Shown: one piece after another, positions 27,204 through 34,923 of the stretch
Layout of the letters: each line of letters starts with the position of its first letter
Position numbering within the stretch: the stretch's first letter is position 1
Assembly (NCBI RefSeq): GCF_030553305.1
Contig: NZ_JARRAH010000001.1
Coordinates: 124,001 to 188,000, forward strand
Source of the DNA: Halomarina ordinaria
GTDB taxonomy: Archaea; Halobacteriota; Halobacteria; Halobacteriales; Haloarculaceae
Reading direction: 5' to 3'
DNA length: 64,000 nucleotides
Program-made: the position numbers and the translations under genes
The notes under the pieces: model-generated
Told to the model about the DNA's origin: nothing
Database searches by the model: none
What the model saw: only the letters and a program-made list of their open reading frames with translations

Positions 27204-27560
27204 TTACCCTCGCTCCTCGCGGGTGAGTCGTTCGCGCCGGCGGTCGTACTCCTCGTCCGAGAGGTCGCCGCGAGCGTACGCGCGCCTGAGTTCCTCGACC
27301 GCGGGGTCGACCCGCGGCCGGGCGACCGTCGCCCGGTAGGCGAGGACGGCGAGCGCGACGAGCAACGACAGGACGAGCAGTTGCGCGCCGACCGCGACGG
27401 CCGACAGCCACCCCGGCGCGGTGCCGTATCCCCCACCCATCATCGGTCCCCCGGCGCTCATCGTGCCGGTCCCCATCATGACCATCGGGAGCACCAGCAA
27501 CGCGCCGAGCGCGACGAACGCCAGCGCGACGATTCCGGCGAGTTCGGTCGTCGTAGCCAT
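27204..27560 (-). CDS. SHOCT-domain membrane protein
   Basis: 118 residues. Two transmembrane segments (about residues 8-28 and 53-77) separated by a Met/Gly-rich loop, MMGTGTMSAGGPMMGGGYG. The last 30 residues, VEELRRAYARGDLSDEEYDR, are the short C-terminal SHOCT domain found in many membrane-anchored proteins; its role is thought to be oligomerisation or tethering. Possibly co-transcribed with the DUF63-like gene 47 bases downstream. Confidence 0.85.
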   Translation of the reverse strand: MATTTELAGIVALAFVALGALLVLPMVMMGTGTMSAGGPMMGGGYGTAPGWLSAVAVGAQLLVLSLLVALAVLAYRATVARPRVDPAVEELRRAYARGDLSDEEYDRRRERLTREERG

Positions 27561-27672
27561 GTCTCGTTACCTCCGAGGACGCCACGTTCGTGGCGACCGC
27601 GAACTCTACGTACGCCGGCGGTAAGCGTCTTGTTTCCCGACCGGCGACGCGGTTCCCGGCGGTGTCGGCTGA

Positions 27673-27680
27673 TTTTTATA
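27673..27680 (+). promoter_or_regulatory. TATA box of the 52-residue zinc-ribbon gene
   Basis: TTTTTATA about 27 bases before the ATG at 27703. It supports a real, leaderless small gene. Confidence 0.6.
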
Positions 27681-27702
27681 CCGAGGTGGGCTATCGTGGC
27701 GC

Positions 27703-27861
27703 ATGAGTGTCTTCGTGGTCTGCGAGAACTGCGGCCGGACGGAGGAGTTCGGCGACGAGCACGCGGCGCGCTCGTCGGGGTGGGCGGAACTCTACATCGA
27801 CGGCGTCGTCGGTCCGGCCAACCAGTCGGAGTGGAACGGCCGCTGTCCCGACTGCGTCTGA
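27703..27861 (+). CDS. 52-residue zinc-ribbon protein
   Basis: A small gene below the usual length cut-off. The protein opens MSVFVVCENCGRTEEFGDE and closes with a CPDC pair; two CxxC pairs about 38 residues apart would form one zinc ribbon. Between them lie SSGWAELYIDGVV and the QSEWNG segment. The TATA box lies 27 bases before the ATG, and codon use is typical. It resembles small haloarchaeal zinc-finger proteins whose role is unknown; binding to nucleic acid or protein cannot be told apart. Confidence 0.7.
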   Translation: MSVFVVCENCGRTEEFGDEHAARSSGWAELYIDGVVGPANQSEWNGRCPDCV

Positions 27862-27884
27862 CCGGCTCTGCCAGGGGTCCGGCG

Positions 27885-28280
27885 TCAGTCGCCCCGGACG
27901 CCCGTCACGCGGTAGCCGAGGTCCGAGACGGCCTCGCACAGTTCCTCCTGTTCGTCGGTCGCCTCGTAGTAGAAGACGACGTCGAAGGTCCCGTCGCGGA
28001 GGAGTTGCTGGCACTCCCAGACGAACTCGTCCTCCGCGATGGTGAGGCCCTGGTGCTGGTTCAGCCCGAAGCGCGGGTCGTCGTTGCCTGAGAAGACGTA
28101 CCAGTCGCCCTTGTCGGCGAACTCGGCGATGACGTCCCCGACTTCGAGGGTGGTCTCGTGGAGGCGCGACTCCGCCTCGCTCGTGTAGTCGGTGTGGAGG
28201 ATGAGGCCGTCGAGCTGGATGTCACCGGGTTCGAGCAGCGCCTTCGCGCGTTCGTACAGGTCGTCGTCGAGCGTCTCCAT
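27885..28280 (-). CDS. conserved haloarchaeal protein, DUF5778-like
   Basis: 131-residue soluble acidic protein. The run GDIQLDGLILHTDYTSEAES followed by a FSGNDDPRFGLNQHQGLTIA stretch is what I recall as DUF5778, function unknown. It converges with the zinc-ribbon gene (stops 23 bases apart). The start MET LDDDLYERAK at 28280 is the only good one. No membrane segment. Confidence 0.68.
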   Translation of the reverse strand: METLDDDLYERAKALLEPGDIQLDGLILHTDYTSEAESRLHETTLEVGDVIAEFADKGDWYVFSGNDDPRFGLNQHQGLTIAEDEFVWECQQLLRDGTFDVVFYYEATDEQEELCEAVSDLGYRVTGVRGD

Positions 28281-28383
28281 GGCCGAGACTCACCGGCGAA
28301 CGGCTTACGCCTCACGGTCGCGGTCGCTCGTCGTGAGAGAAAATCGGGCCAGCGCGGAGCGCGCCGGCGTTGTTACCTCGGAC

Positions 28384-28578
28384 TCAGAGTCGCTGCAGGT
28401 TCGTCGCCCGCGGGCCCTTGTCCGCCTGTTCGATGTCGAACTCCACTTCCTGACCCTCCTCGAGGTCGGGACCGCCGACGTCTTCCATGTGGAAGAACAC
28501 GTCCTCGTCGGACTCGTCGGTAGTGATGAAGCCGTAGCCGCCCGTGTCGTTGAAGAAGTCAACCGTTCCGGTCGCCAT
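28384..28578 (-). CDS. cspA: cold-shock domain protein
   Basis: 64 residues, the standard CspA length. RNP1 is GGYGFITTD and RNP2 is DVFFHMED, the two RNA-binding strands. It acts as a nucleic-acid chaperone. An ATG 12 bases upstream is possible, but a TATA box sits 27 bases before 28578 and MATGTVDFF is the family start. A close copy lies at 62789-62983. Confidence 0.95.
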   Translation of the reverse strand: MATGTVDFFNDTGGYGFITTDESDEDVFFHMEDVGGPDLEEGQEVEFDIEQADKGPRATNLQRL

Positions 28579-28602
28579 TACGTACGGCATCTCGCGGTAC
28601 CG

Positions 28603-28612
28603 ATAGTAAAAG
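28603..28612 (-). promoter_or_regulatory. TATA box of the first cold-shock gene
   Basis: Minus-strand CTTTTACTAT about 28 bases before the ATG at 28578, giving a leaderless transcript and favouring this start over 28590. Confidence 0.55.
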
Positions 28613-28672
28613 CCTGCGGCCGACGGCCGCGTGTCACAAGACTCATCACGCCGGCCGAACAGTGTGGGCCAT

Positions 28673-29590
28673 ATGCTGCGGCGGGTCAGACGACGACTGC
28701 AGGGCCTCTACGGACGACTCCTCGAACGCGAACTCTCGGGGACGCCGACGCACGTCGCCGTCATCCAGGACGGCAACCGCCGGTACGCGGACCGTCAGGG
28801 GAAAGGGACCGCCGCGGGCCACCGTGCGGGCGCCGAGACCACCGAGGCGATGCTCGACTGGTGTTCCGAACTCGGCATCGAGGAACTCACGCTCTACGCC
28901 TTCTCGACGGAGAACTTCGACCGGCCGCCGGCCGAACGCGAGGAACTGTTCGACCTCATCGAACGGAAGCTCTACCAGTTCGCCGACGACTCGAACGTCC
29001 ACGAGGAGCGCGTCCGCATCCGCGCCATCGGACAGCTCTATCGCCTCCCGCCCCGCGTGCGCACGGCTATCGACTACGCCGAGGCGCAGACGGAGAACTA
29101 CGACTCGCAGTACCTGAACGTCGCGCTCGGCTACGGCGGGCGCGCCGAACTGCTCGACGCCGCCCGCGGCATCGCCGGCGCCGTCGAGCGCGGTGAACTC
29201 GCCGCCGCCGACGTGGACGTCGAGGCGGTCGAGGAACGCCTCTCGGGCGGCCCCGCTCGCGCCGTCGACCTCATCATCCGGACCGGCGGCGACGAACGCA
29301 CGAGCAACTTCCTCCCGTGGCACGCCAACGGCAACGAGGCGGCCGTCTTCTTCTGTGCGCCCTACTGGCCGGAGTTCTCCCGCGTCGACTTCCTCCGGGC
29401 CATCCGCACCTACCAGTCGCGCCAGGAGTCCTGGCAGCGTACCCGCACCGAACGCGCGCTCGCGCTGCTCACCGCCGTCGGCAGCGACGAGCGCGCGCGA
29501 CTGCTCGGCCGCCTGCGCACGGAGAACGCCGACATCGACCTGCCCGACGAACGCGTCGAGGAGGTCGACATCGAACTCAAGGCGGACTGA
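28673..29590 (+). CDS. uppS: cis-prenyltransferase, catalytic-type subunit (UppS-like)
   Basis: 305 residues. Builds long cis-polyprenyl diphosphates, in archaea the precursors of dolichol-type glycan carriers. The catalytic Asp is at residue 33 in AVIQDGNRRYADRQG; then ELTLYAFSTENFDRPP near 90 and DLIIRTGGDERTSNF near 200. After that the canonical LYF-type region is replaced by EAAVFFCAPYWPEF, and the usual Arg-x-Gly end is absent; the tail ends with an acidic extension. It converges with a second cis-prenyltransferase gene. The ATG at 28673 fits; frame is open 14 codons upstream. Confidence 0.92.
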   Translation: MLRRVRRRLQGLYGRLLERELSGTPTHVAVIQDGNRRYADRQGKGTAAGHRAGAETTEAMLDWCSELGIEELTLYAFSTENFDRPPAEREELFDLIERKLYQFADDSNVHEERVRIRAIGQLYRLPPRVRTAIDYAEAQTENYDSQYLNVALGYGGRAELLDAARGIAGAVERGELAAADVDVEAVEERLSGGPARAVDLIIRTGGDERTSNFLPWHANGNEAAVFFCAPYWPEFSRVDFLRAIRTYQSRQESWQRTRTERALALLTAVGSDERARLLGRLRTENADIDLPDERVEEVDIELKAD

Positions 29591-29719
29591 GACGCTCGCG
29601 ACGGCGTCCGGGTGCTCCGCTCAGGTGTCGCCCTCCGCCACCACCCCCGTCGAGCGTCCCGCGTTCGCCCGACGGCCGAACGTCCGCGAGACTCGCGTCG
29701 TCTGGACGCTTCGCTTCGC

Positions 29720-30328
29720 TCAGCGTCCATACCGCCGCTGTCGGTCCTGGTAGTCCCGTACGGCGCGGAGGTAGTCGCGCTCGCGGAAGTCACGCCAGTT
29801 GACGTCGGTGAAGTACAGTTCCGAGTAGACCGACTGCCATATCATGAAGTCGGAGAGCCGTTCGGCGCCGGTCTTGATGACGAGGTCCGGGGCCGTCGGG
29901 AAGACGAGCCCGGCCTCGATGTGCTCCTCGTCGATGTCGGCGCTGTCGAGGTCGCCGCGCTCGACGGCGTGCGCGACGTCGCGGACGGCGTTGGCGAACT
30001 CGGCGCGGCCGCCGAGGCCGATGCTCACCTGGATGGGCGCGTCCGCGCGCTCTCCGTCCTCCGGTCCGCGGACGGCGAGGGGTCGGGGGGCGTCGAGGCG
30101 GTCGAACGACCCGCGGAGCGTGGGGACGGCGGCCTCGTCGAGGACGGAGACGTACACCATCACGCGCTCGGCGCCGTAGTCGAACGCCCAGCCGAGGACG
30201 GACTCGAGCGTCTCGTAGGCCCCGGGTTCGAGGAGGTCGCGCTCGGTGATGACGAGCGCGACGGTCCGGGGGTGCCGGGCGCGGCTTCGGCCGATGCGAA
30301 GCGCGAGATAGCGGTCGTAGAGTCCCAC
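29720..30328 (-). CDS. cis-prenyltransferase-like partner lacking the catalytic Asp motif
   Basis: 202 residues. The family's substrate-binding part is well kept: PDLVIKTGAERLSDFMIWQS then ELYFTDVNWRDF, and it ends RQRRYGR, the canonical Arg-x-Gly end. But the catalytic DGNRR motif is replaced by TERDLL near residue 28, so the Asp is Glu or lost. It lies tail to tail with the catalytic-type gene. I infer a heteromeric partner like NUS1/NgBR. Start is GTG at 30328; the longer frame from 30397 is less likely. An alternative is an independent short-chain enzyme with altered chemistry. Confidence 0.75.
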   Translation of the reverse strand: MGLYDRYLALRIGRSRARHPRTVALVITERDLLEPGAYETLESVLGWAFDYGAERVMVYVSVLDEAAVPTLRGSFDRLDAPRPLAVRGPEDGERADAPIQVSIGLGGRAEFANAVRDVAHAVERGDLDSADIDEEHIEAGLVFPTAPDLVIKTGAERLSDFMIWQSVYSELYFTDVNWRDFRERDYLRAVRDYQDRQRRYGR

Positions 30329-30445
30329 GCCCCCCTCTGCACGACGGAGGGACCTAAGCCTCACGGCATGAGGCACGCCTTCGGCGGCCGATGACATTCA
30401 TCGCTACCCGGGAGGGTTAAGTGCGCGTCGGGGGAACCGGGGGGC

Positions 30446-31786
30446 GTGGACTCTACCGTCCGGCGGGCGGGCGCGTTCGCGCTCGTCGGTGCGCTCTCGC
30501 TCGCCGTGCCCGCCCTCGCGGGACGCCTCGACCCTCCGGTCGCGACGGTGACAGCGGTGCTCCCGTTCCTGCTCGTCGCCGTCGCCGCCCTGACCGCGAG
30601 CAAGGGGGGCCGTCTGTTCGACCTGTTCGCCCGCCCCGGGGACCGCGAGGAGGGCCGACTGTACGGCCTCGCCGGGTTCGCGCTCGCGGCGGCCGGTCTC
30701 GCGCTCCTCACCGCCGTCGGCCTCCCGACGGCCGTCGTCGTCGCCACCCTCCTGCTCGTCGTCGTCGGCGCGTTCGCGGAGGCTGGGGTCCGAGGGCTGT
30801 GGGGGGACCCTTTCTACGCGGTGGCGGCCTTCGTCGCCGTGGGGTTCGGCGCGGGCGTCCTCGGTCAACTCGCGGCCGCTGCCCTCGACGTCGCCTCGCG
30901 GTTCGTCCCGCCGGAGGCGCTGTTCCTCGCGGCGACCGGGGCGCTGCTCGCGGCGCTGTTGCGCTCGATGCTCTTCGAGCGCGACGACCCGCTCGTCCTG
31001 CTCACCGTCGCGCTCGTGCTGTGGCTGTTCGACGACCTCGCGCTCGCGCTCACCCCCCAGCAGGTCGTCGTCGGCCTCGCCGTCACCGTCGCCCTCGGGT
31101 ACCTCTCGTACGCGCTGGAGACGGCCTCCATCACCGGGATGCTCGCGGGGGTGTTCCTCGCGTTCCTCACCGTCATGCTGGGGGGATTCGGCTGGCTCGC
31201 GGTGCTCGTCTCCTTCTTCGGCATCGGCGGCCTCTCGACGAAGTTCCGCTACGAGCAGAAGCGCGAACGCGGCCTCGCCGAGGGGAACGACGGCGCGCGC
31301 GGGAGCGGCAACGTCCTCGCCAACTCGGCGGTGGCGCTCGCGGCCGTCCTCGGCGCCGCGACCAGTTCGGTGATCGGCCTCCCTGAGTCGGTGTTCTTCT
31401 TCGCGTTCGCCGGGGCCGTCGCCGCCGCGATGGGCGACACGCTCTCGTCGGAGGTGGGCGGCCTCTACGGCCCCCCGCGGCTCATCACCACCCTCGAACG
31501 CGTCCCTCCCGGCACGGACGGCGGCGTCACCTGGCAGGGCGTCGTCGCGGGACTCGCCGGAACGGCCGTCGTCGCCGGCATCGCCGCCCTCTTCTTCGAC
31601 CTCGGGGTGGTCGCGGCGCTCGTCGTCGTGGTCGCCGGATTCGTCGGGATGACCGCCGACAGCGTCCTCGGCGCGACGGTCGAGGGGGGCGTCGTCGGTA
31701 ACCAGGGCGTGAACTTCCTCGCGACGCTCGTGGCGGCCGTCGTCGCGGGCGCCTGCGCACTCGGTCTCCCCGCGGTGGCGCTCTGA
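30446..31786 (+). CDS. DUF92 (TIGR00297/VTE6-like) membrane protein
   Basis: 446 residues with about twelve transmembrane segments. The second half matches DUF92: FGIGGLSTKFRYEQKRERGL, AAMGDTLSSEVGGL and GMTADSVLGATVEGG. Plant relatives (VTE6) phosphorylate phytyl phosphate using CTP; the archaeal role is unknown but a prenyl-phosphate kinase would suit the neighbouring prenyltransferase genes. The first half is a membrane domain of unclear relation. Start GTG at 30446; its TGA overlaps the next gene's ATG by one base. Confidence 0.88.
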   Translation: MDSTVRRAGAFALVGALSLAVPALAGRLDPPVATVTAVLPFLLVAVAALTASKGGRLFDLFARPGDREEGRLYGLAGFALAAAGLALLTAVGLPTAVVVATLLLVVVGAFAEAGVRGLWGDPFYAVAAFVAVGFGAGVLGQLAAAALDVASRFVPPEALFLAATGALLAALLRSMLFERDDPLVLLTVALVLWLFDDLALALTPQQVVVGLAVTVALGYLSYALETASITGMLAGVFLAFLTVMLGGFGWLAVLVSFFGIGGLSTKFRYEQKRERGLAEGNDGARGSGNVLANSAVALAAVLGAATSSVIGLPESVFFFAFAGAVAAAMGDTLSSEVGGLYGPPRLITTLERVPPGTDGGVTWQGVVAGLAGTAVVAGIAALFFDLGVVAALVVVVAGFVGMTADSVLGATVEGGVVGNQGVNFLATLVAAVVAGACALGLPAVAL

Positions 31787-32232
31787 TGGCGTCCCCGACC
31801 GTCCGGTCGGCGACCCGGAACGACGCGCCCGCGCTGGCGACGCTCCAGGAGGCGACGCTCGCCGAACCGCAACCCGAACTGCTCTCGCTCGGCGCGGAGG
31901 GCGCCCTGCCGTGTCTCGTGGCCGTCGTCGACGACGGGCCGGTCGGTTACGTCCTCGCGGTCCCCGACGACGACGAGTGGTACGTCGCGGAACTCGCCGT
32001 CGCGGCCGACAGCAGGCGCTCGGGAGTCGGCACGCGACTCCTGGAGGCGGTCTGCGACCGGGCCGTCCGGACCGGGACGGGCCGGGTGTCGCTCACCGCC
32101 CGGGCGGACGACGACCGCGCCCGGGCGTTCTACGACGCGGTCGGCTTCTCCGTCGAGCGACGGCTCCCCGACCACTACGGGCCGGACGACGACCCGGTGG
32201 ACGGCCTCCTGTTCGTTCGTCGCGTGGACTGA
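31786..32232 (+). CDS. GNAT N-acetyltransferase
   Basis: 148 residues, compact GNAT fold. ELAVAADSRRSGVGTRLLEA (about residues 66-85) is the acetyl-CoA-binding loop with R/Q-x-x-G-x-G/A, and the C-terminal ARAFYDAVGFSVERRLPDHY is the family end. The ATG overlaps the DUF92 gene's stop by one base, so the two form an operon. The acceptor substrate is unknown. Confidence 0.9.
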   Translation: MASPTVRSATRNDAPALATLQEATLAEPQPELLSLGAEGALPCLVAVVDDGPVGYVLAVPDDDEWYVAELAVAADSRRSGVGTRLLEAVCDRAVRTGTGRVSLTARADDDRARAFYDAVGFSVERRLPDHYGPDDDPVDGLLFVRRVD

Positions 32233-32255
32233 GAGAACCGGAGGGGAACGTGTGG

Positions 32256-33698
32256 TCAGTCCCGCGTTCGGAACTCCTCTGCCGTCCGGACGCGAACGCT
32301 CGTCGGCTGTTTGACGAACGAGCCCCTGCTCCGGCCGACGACCTGCCCGACGCCGCGCTGGGCGCAGACGTCGAGGAGGCGCTGGGTGACCTCCCCGTCG
32401 AGGACGACGGCGTCCGGGACGGCCTCGGCGTCCCGGACGAGGTCGAACGCCTCCTCCGCCTCCCCCTCCGAGAGCGGTTCGCAGTCGGCCGACAGCAGCC
32501 GCGCCCGGCCGCTCTCGCCGCCGACGACTCCCTCGACGTGTTCGGGGAGCGTCTCGGGGGCGACCGCGGCCGCCTCGTCCGCCCCCGAGTCGGGGGCGTC
32601 GTCCTCGACCGATTCGTCCTCCTCTGGTCCGTCCTCGACCGCTTCGGTCTCGGGCTCGGCGCTCTCGGTACTGGAACCGGCCGCCTCGCCGACCGTCGTG
32701 GCGGCGCTCGCGTCGGCCTCCTCGGCCGGTTCGGCCGTCTCGACGTCGGGCGACGGTTCGTCGCCGACCGACGGGGGGGTGGGTTCGGTGGGGGCGTCGA
32801 CGACGGCCTCGCCCTCCGGGTCGGCGGTGGTGACCTCGGGCGGGGCGGGACGGGCGCTCCCGTCCGTGGCGGCGACGACGCTGGTGCCGCCGTCGCCGTC
32901 GAGCGCGTCGAAGGCGACCTTCTCGCGGAGCGCGCGCATGACGTCGCTGCGGTCGAGGTCCTCGACGCTGTGGCCGGCGGGTGCGATGGCGACGTAGTCG
33001 ACGTCGCCGACCTGCGAGAGTTCCTTCAGGATGAGGTCGCCGCCCCGGTCGCCGTCGAGGAAGGCGGTGACGGTGCGCTCCTTGGTGAGGTCGGCCACGG
33101 CGTCGGGGACGTTCGTCCCCTCGACGGCGACGGCGTTCTTGATGCCGTAGCGCAGAAGGGTGAGGACGTCCGCGCGCCCCTCGACGACGATGATGGCGTC
33201 GCTGTCGGCGACGCGCGGGCCGGCGGGGTAGCCCTCGTACTCGGTGATGTCCTCGACGCGGATGGAGCGGCGGACCTCCTCGATGAGTTCCTGGCTGGTG
33301 AGCATCGACCCGTCGAAGGCCTCGCCGAGCAGTTGTTTCGCGCGGTCGACGATGTCGCGGCGCTTCGCGGCCCGGACGTCCTCGATGCGTTCGACTTCGA
33401 GGGTCGCCCGGCAGGGGCCGACGCGCTCGATGGTCTCGAGCGACGCGCCGAGGATGGCGGTCTCGACCTGGTCGAGGCCGCTCGCGATGGTGACGGTCCC
33501 GAACGACTGGCCGTGGCGGGAGTCGATCTCGACGTCTATCCGGCCGACCTTCGAGGAGTCCTGCAGGTCGCGGAGGTCGAGGTCGTCGCCGAGCAGTCCT
33601 TCGGTCTGTCCGAAGATGGCGCCGACGACGTCACTGCGCTCGACCACTCCGTCCGCAGTGATGTTGGCGTGGATGAGGTACTTCGCGGTGTCGTGCAT
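32256..33698 (-). CDS. dnaG: DnaG-type primase (archaeal)
   Basis: 480 residues. The archaeal DnaG-like protein, associated with the exosome and with RNA primer synthesis in some species. The N-terminus [20 protein letters not shown] is typical; the Toprim domain has [20 protein letters not shown] with the key Glu near residue 173 and [14 protein letters not shown] for the metal-binding Asp pair. Between about 256 and 385 lies an acidic low-complexity insert absent from bacterial primases. Starts MHDTAKY at 33698; the leader is about 70 bases. Confidence 0.95.
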   Translation of the reverse strand: MHDTAKYLIHANITADGVVERSDVVGAIFGQTEGLLGDDLDLRDLQDSSKVGRIDVEIDSRHGQSFGTVTIASGLDQVETAILGASLETIERVGPCRATLEVERIEDVRAAKRRDIVDRAKQLLGEAFDGSMLTSQELIEEVRRSIRVEDITEYEGYPAGPRVADSDAIIVVEGRADVLTLLRYGIKNAVAVEGTNVPDAVADLTKERTVTAFLDGDRGGDLILKELSQVGDVDYVAIAPAGHSVEDLDRSDVMRALREKVAFDALDGDGGTSVVAATDGSARPAPPEVTTADPEGEAVVDAPTEPTPPSVGDEPSPDVETAEPAEEADASAATTVGEAAGSSTESAEPETEAVEDGPEEDESVEDDAPDSGADEAAAVAPETLPEHVEGVVGGESGRARLLSADCEPLSEGEAEEAFDLVRDAEAVPDAVVLDGEVTQRLLDVCAQRGVGQVVGRSRGSFVKQPTSVRVRTAEEFRTRD

Positions 33699-33788
33699 GG
33701 CGTGATGGGTGTGATGGTGATGTGCGACCGGTCGGTCGCGTCGGTGAGGCGGGCGGTACCCGCGCCGTCCATGCGCGCGTGCATGGCA

Positions 33789-33800
33789 TAGATATAAATT
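33789..33800 (-). promoter_or_regulatory. TATA box upstream of dnaG
   Basis: Minus-strand AATTTATATCTA about 95 bases before the dnaG ATG, so unlike most genes here dnaG would carry a leader near 70 bases. A second TATA-like TTTATAC lies a little further upstream. Confidence 0.45.
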
Positions 33801-33888
33801 GTCACCGAGAGCCGTATAAAGGATGCGACACCGTTAGCCCGCAGTCGCTCCTCGCGGCGGTCGCGCCGTCGGCCCCCTGCTCGGGTGG

Positions 33889-34146
33889 TTACGAGGGTGT
33901 CGGAGCCTCTATCACCTGGAGGTCGGTCGCGGGGACGCACTGGACGCGTCCCCACCGGTCGGCCACCTGCGTCCGCGCGGTCCCGCCGTCGTCCGTCTCC
34001 CAGTCCGGCGGGGAGTCGCCGAGGAACGCCTCGACGAACCGTTCGGCCCGCCAGTGCTCCGTGAAGAACCGCTCCTGCCGTGGGTCGTCGTCGTGGGTTT
34101 CGCCGACCGCGGCTATCCACACGTCGACCATGTCGTCTGCATCCAT
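33889..34146 (-). CDS. small acidic haloarchaeal protein of unknown function
   Basis: 85 residues. Sequence such as DDMVDVWIAAVGETHDDDP and WRAERFVEAFLGDSPPDWET resembles no family I know; composition is haloarchaeal. It is transcribed from an AT-rich promoter at 34197-34204, with a 15-base palindrome directly upstream, which suggests regulation. Leader about 27 bases. dnaG lies downstream on the same strand but has its own promoter. Confidence 0.6.
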   Translation of the reverse strand: MDADDMVDVWIAAVGETHDDDPRQERFFTEHWRAERFVEAFLGDSPPDWETDDGGTARTQVADRWGRVQCVPATDLQVIEAPTPS

Positions 34147-34196
34147 GATAGGTCACGACCCCACCGCCGGGGTCGGACGACCAGATGCGGCCCTCC

Positions 34197-34218
34197 TATA
34201 TAAATAGTGTTACACTAT
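34197..34218 (-). promoter_or_regulatory. TATA box plus 15-bp palindromic operator of the small acidic gene
   Basis: TATATAAA at 34197-34204 is followed (upstream on the minus strand) by a perfect inverted repeat, ATAGTGT at 34204-34210 and ACACTAT at 34212-34218 around a single base. Its position at the BRE/TATA edge is where archaeal regulators act. Confidence 0.55.
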
Positions 34219-34435
34219 AGCACACGGTAGCGGGTGTAATCAGTCGGATAATGAGACTATAACGGGCGTTAAGACCCGTATACCAATCTACCAATGGCGA
34301 GTCGGAATTTACGTGGGACGCTGACAGCGAGGTCTGGTATCACTTCGCCCGCAGCGCGCGACGAGCGGGACGGCGCACTGCCGTCCACCCAAACGTACCT
34401 GTCATGGGATTCACGTCGTGTGTACCCCACTACGC

Positions 34436-34453
34436 CCCCTCCGCCTGGAGGGG
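34436..34453. repeat. perfect 7-bp hairpin in the intergenic gap
   Basis: CCCCTCC, loop GCCT, GGAGGGG. Such strong short hairpins occur at ends of IS200/IS605-type elements in haloarchaea, so this may be a relic end, but no transposase is present and the resemblance is only general. Confidence 0.4.
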
Positions 34454-34692
34454 CTTCTCGCACGCGGAGTGACACGTGGCCGCTCGCTGGGCGGCGTCAG
34501 TTCTCTGGTCGTCGACGACCCCCAGACCGGTCCTACGCGCCCCCGACACGGCCGTCGAGCGCACGCCCCGTCGCTGAGGACGAACGAGAGTAGGACTCCA
34601 ACGACCACTTCCGGTGGAAATATTTCTTCAATACCTCCCTTCGAAGCGCATTAGCAACACTTACGTCAGTCTGTCTACAATCGCTGGTACGA

Positions 34693-34923
34693 ATGGGACT
34701 CGATCGGACCGCGGCGTTCTGGGCGGTGGTACTGTTCGCACTCGTCGCACTCGGGGTGCCGTGGTTCCTCTGGCGCGATAGTACCGTCGTCTACGGCCTC
34801 CCGCTGTGGCTGTGGTGGCACGTCGGCTGGATGGTGCTCGCGGCCGTCGTCTTCCGGACGTTCGCCGCGCGCGCCTGGGGCGTCGGCATCGAGTCCGGAC
34901 CGTCGGGGGGTGACCGCGCGTGA
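34693..34923 (+). CDS. DUF3311 small membrane protein, likely symporter partner
   Basis: 76 residues with two transmembrane segments (about 8-28 and 36-58) and the DUF3311 pattern GVPWFLWRDSTVVYGLPLWL. DUF3311 proteins are usually encoded just before a sodium:solute symporter, as here, and act as its small subunit. The stop overlaps the symporter's GTG by four bases. Similar to YhdT-like partners of pantothenate permease. Confidence 0.88.
   Translation: MGLDRTAAFWAVVLFALVALGVPWFLWRDSTVVYGLPLWLWWHVGWMVLAAVVFRTFAARAWGVGIESGPSGGDRA

Larger units (their letters stand above)
34147..34692. other. 546-base AT-richer intergenic region without a supportable gene
   Basis: Lower GC than its surroundings. 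It holds the promoter and palindrome of the minus-strand gene, TATA-like CTATAA near 34256-34261, and a 7-bp-stem hairpin at 34436-34453. A frame on the plus strand from about 34278 to 34473 reads GESEFTWDADSEVWYHF and ends at a stop, but it has no start codon and poorer codon bias, so it may be a decayed gene. Short frames on the other strand are not convincing. Confidence 0.5.
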
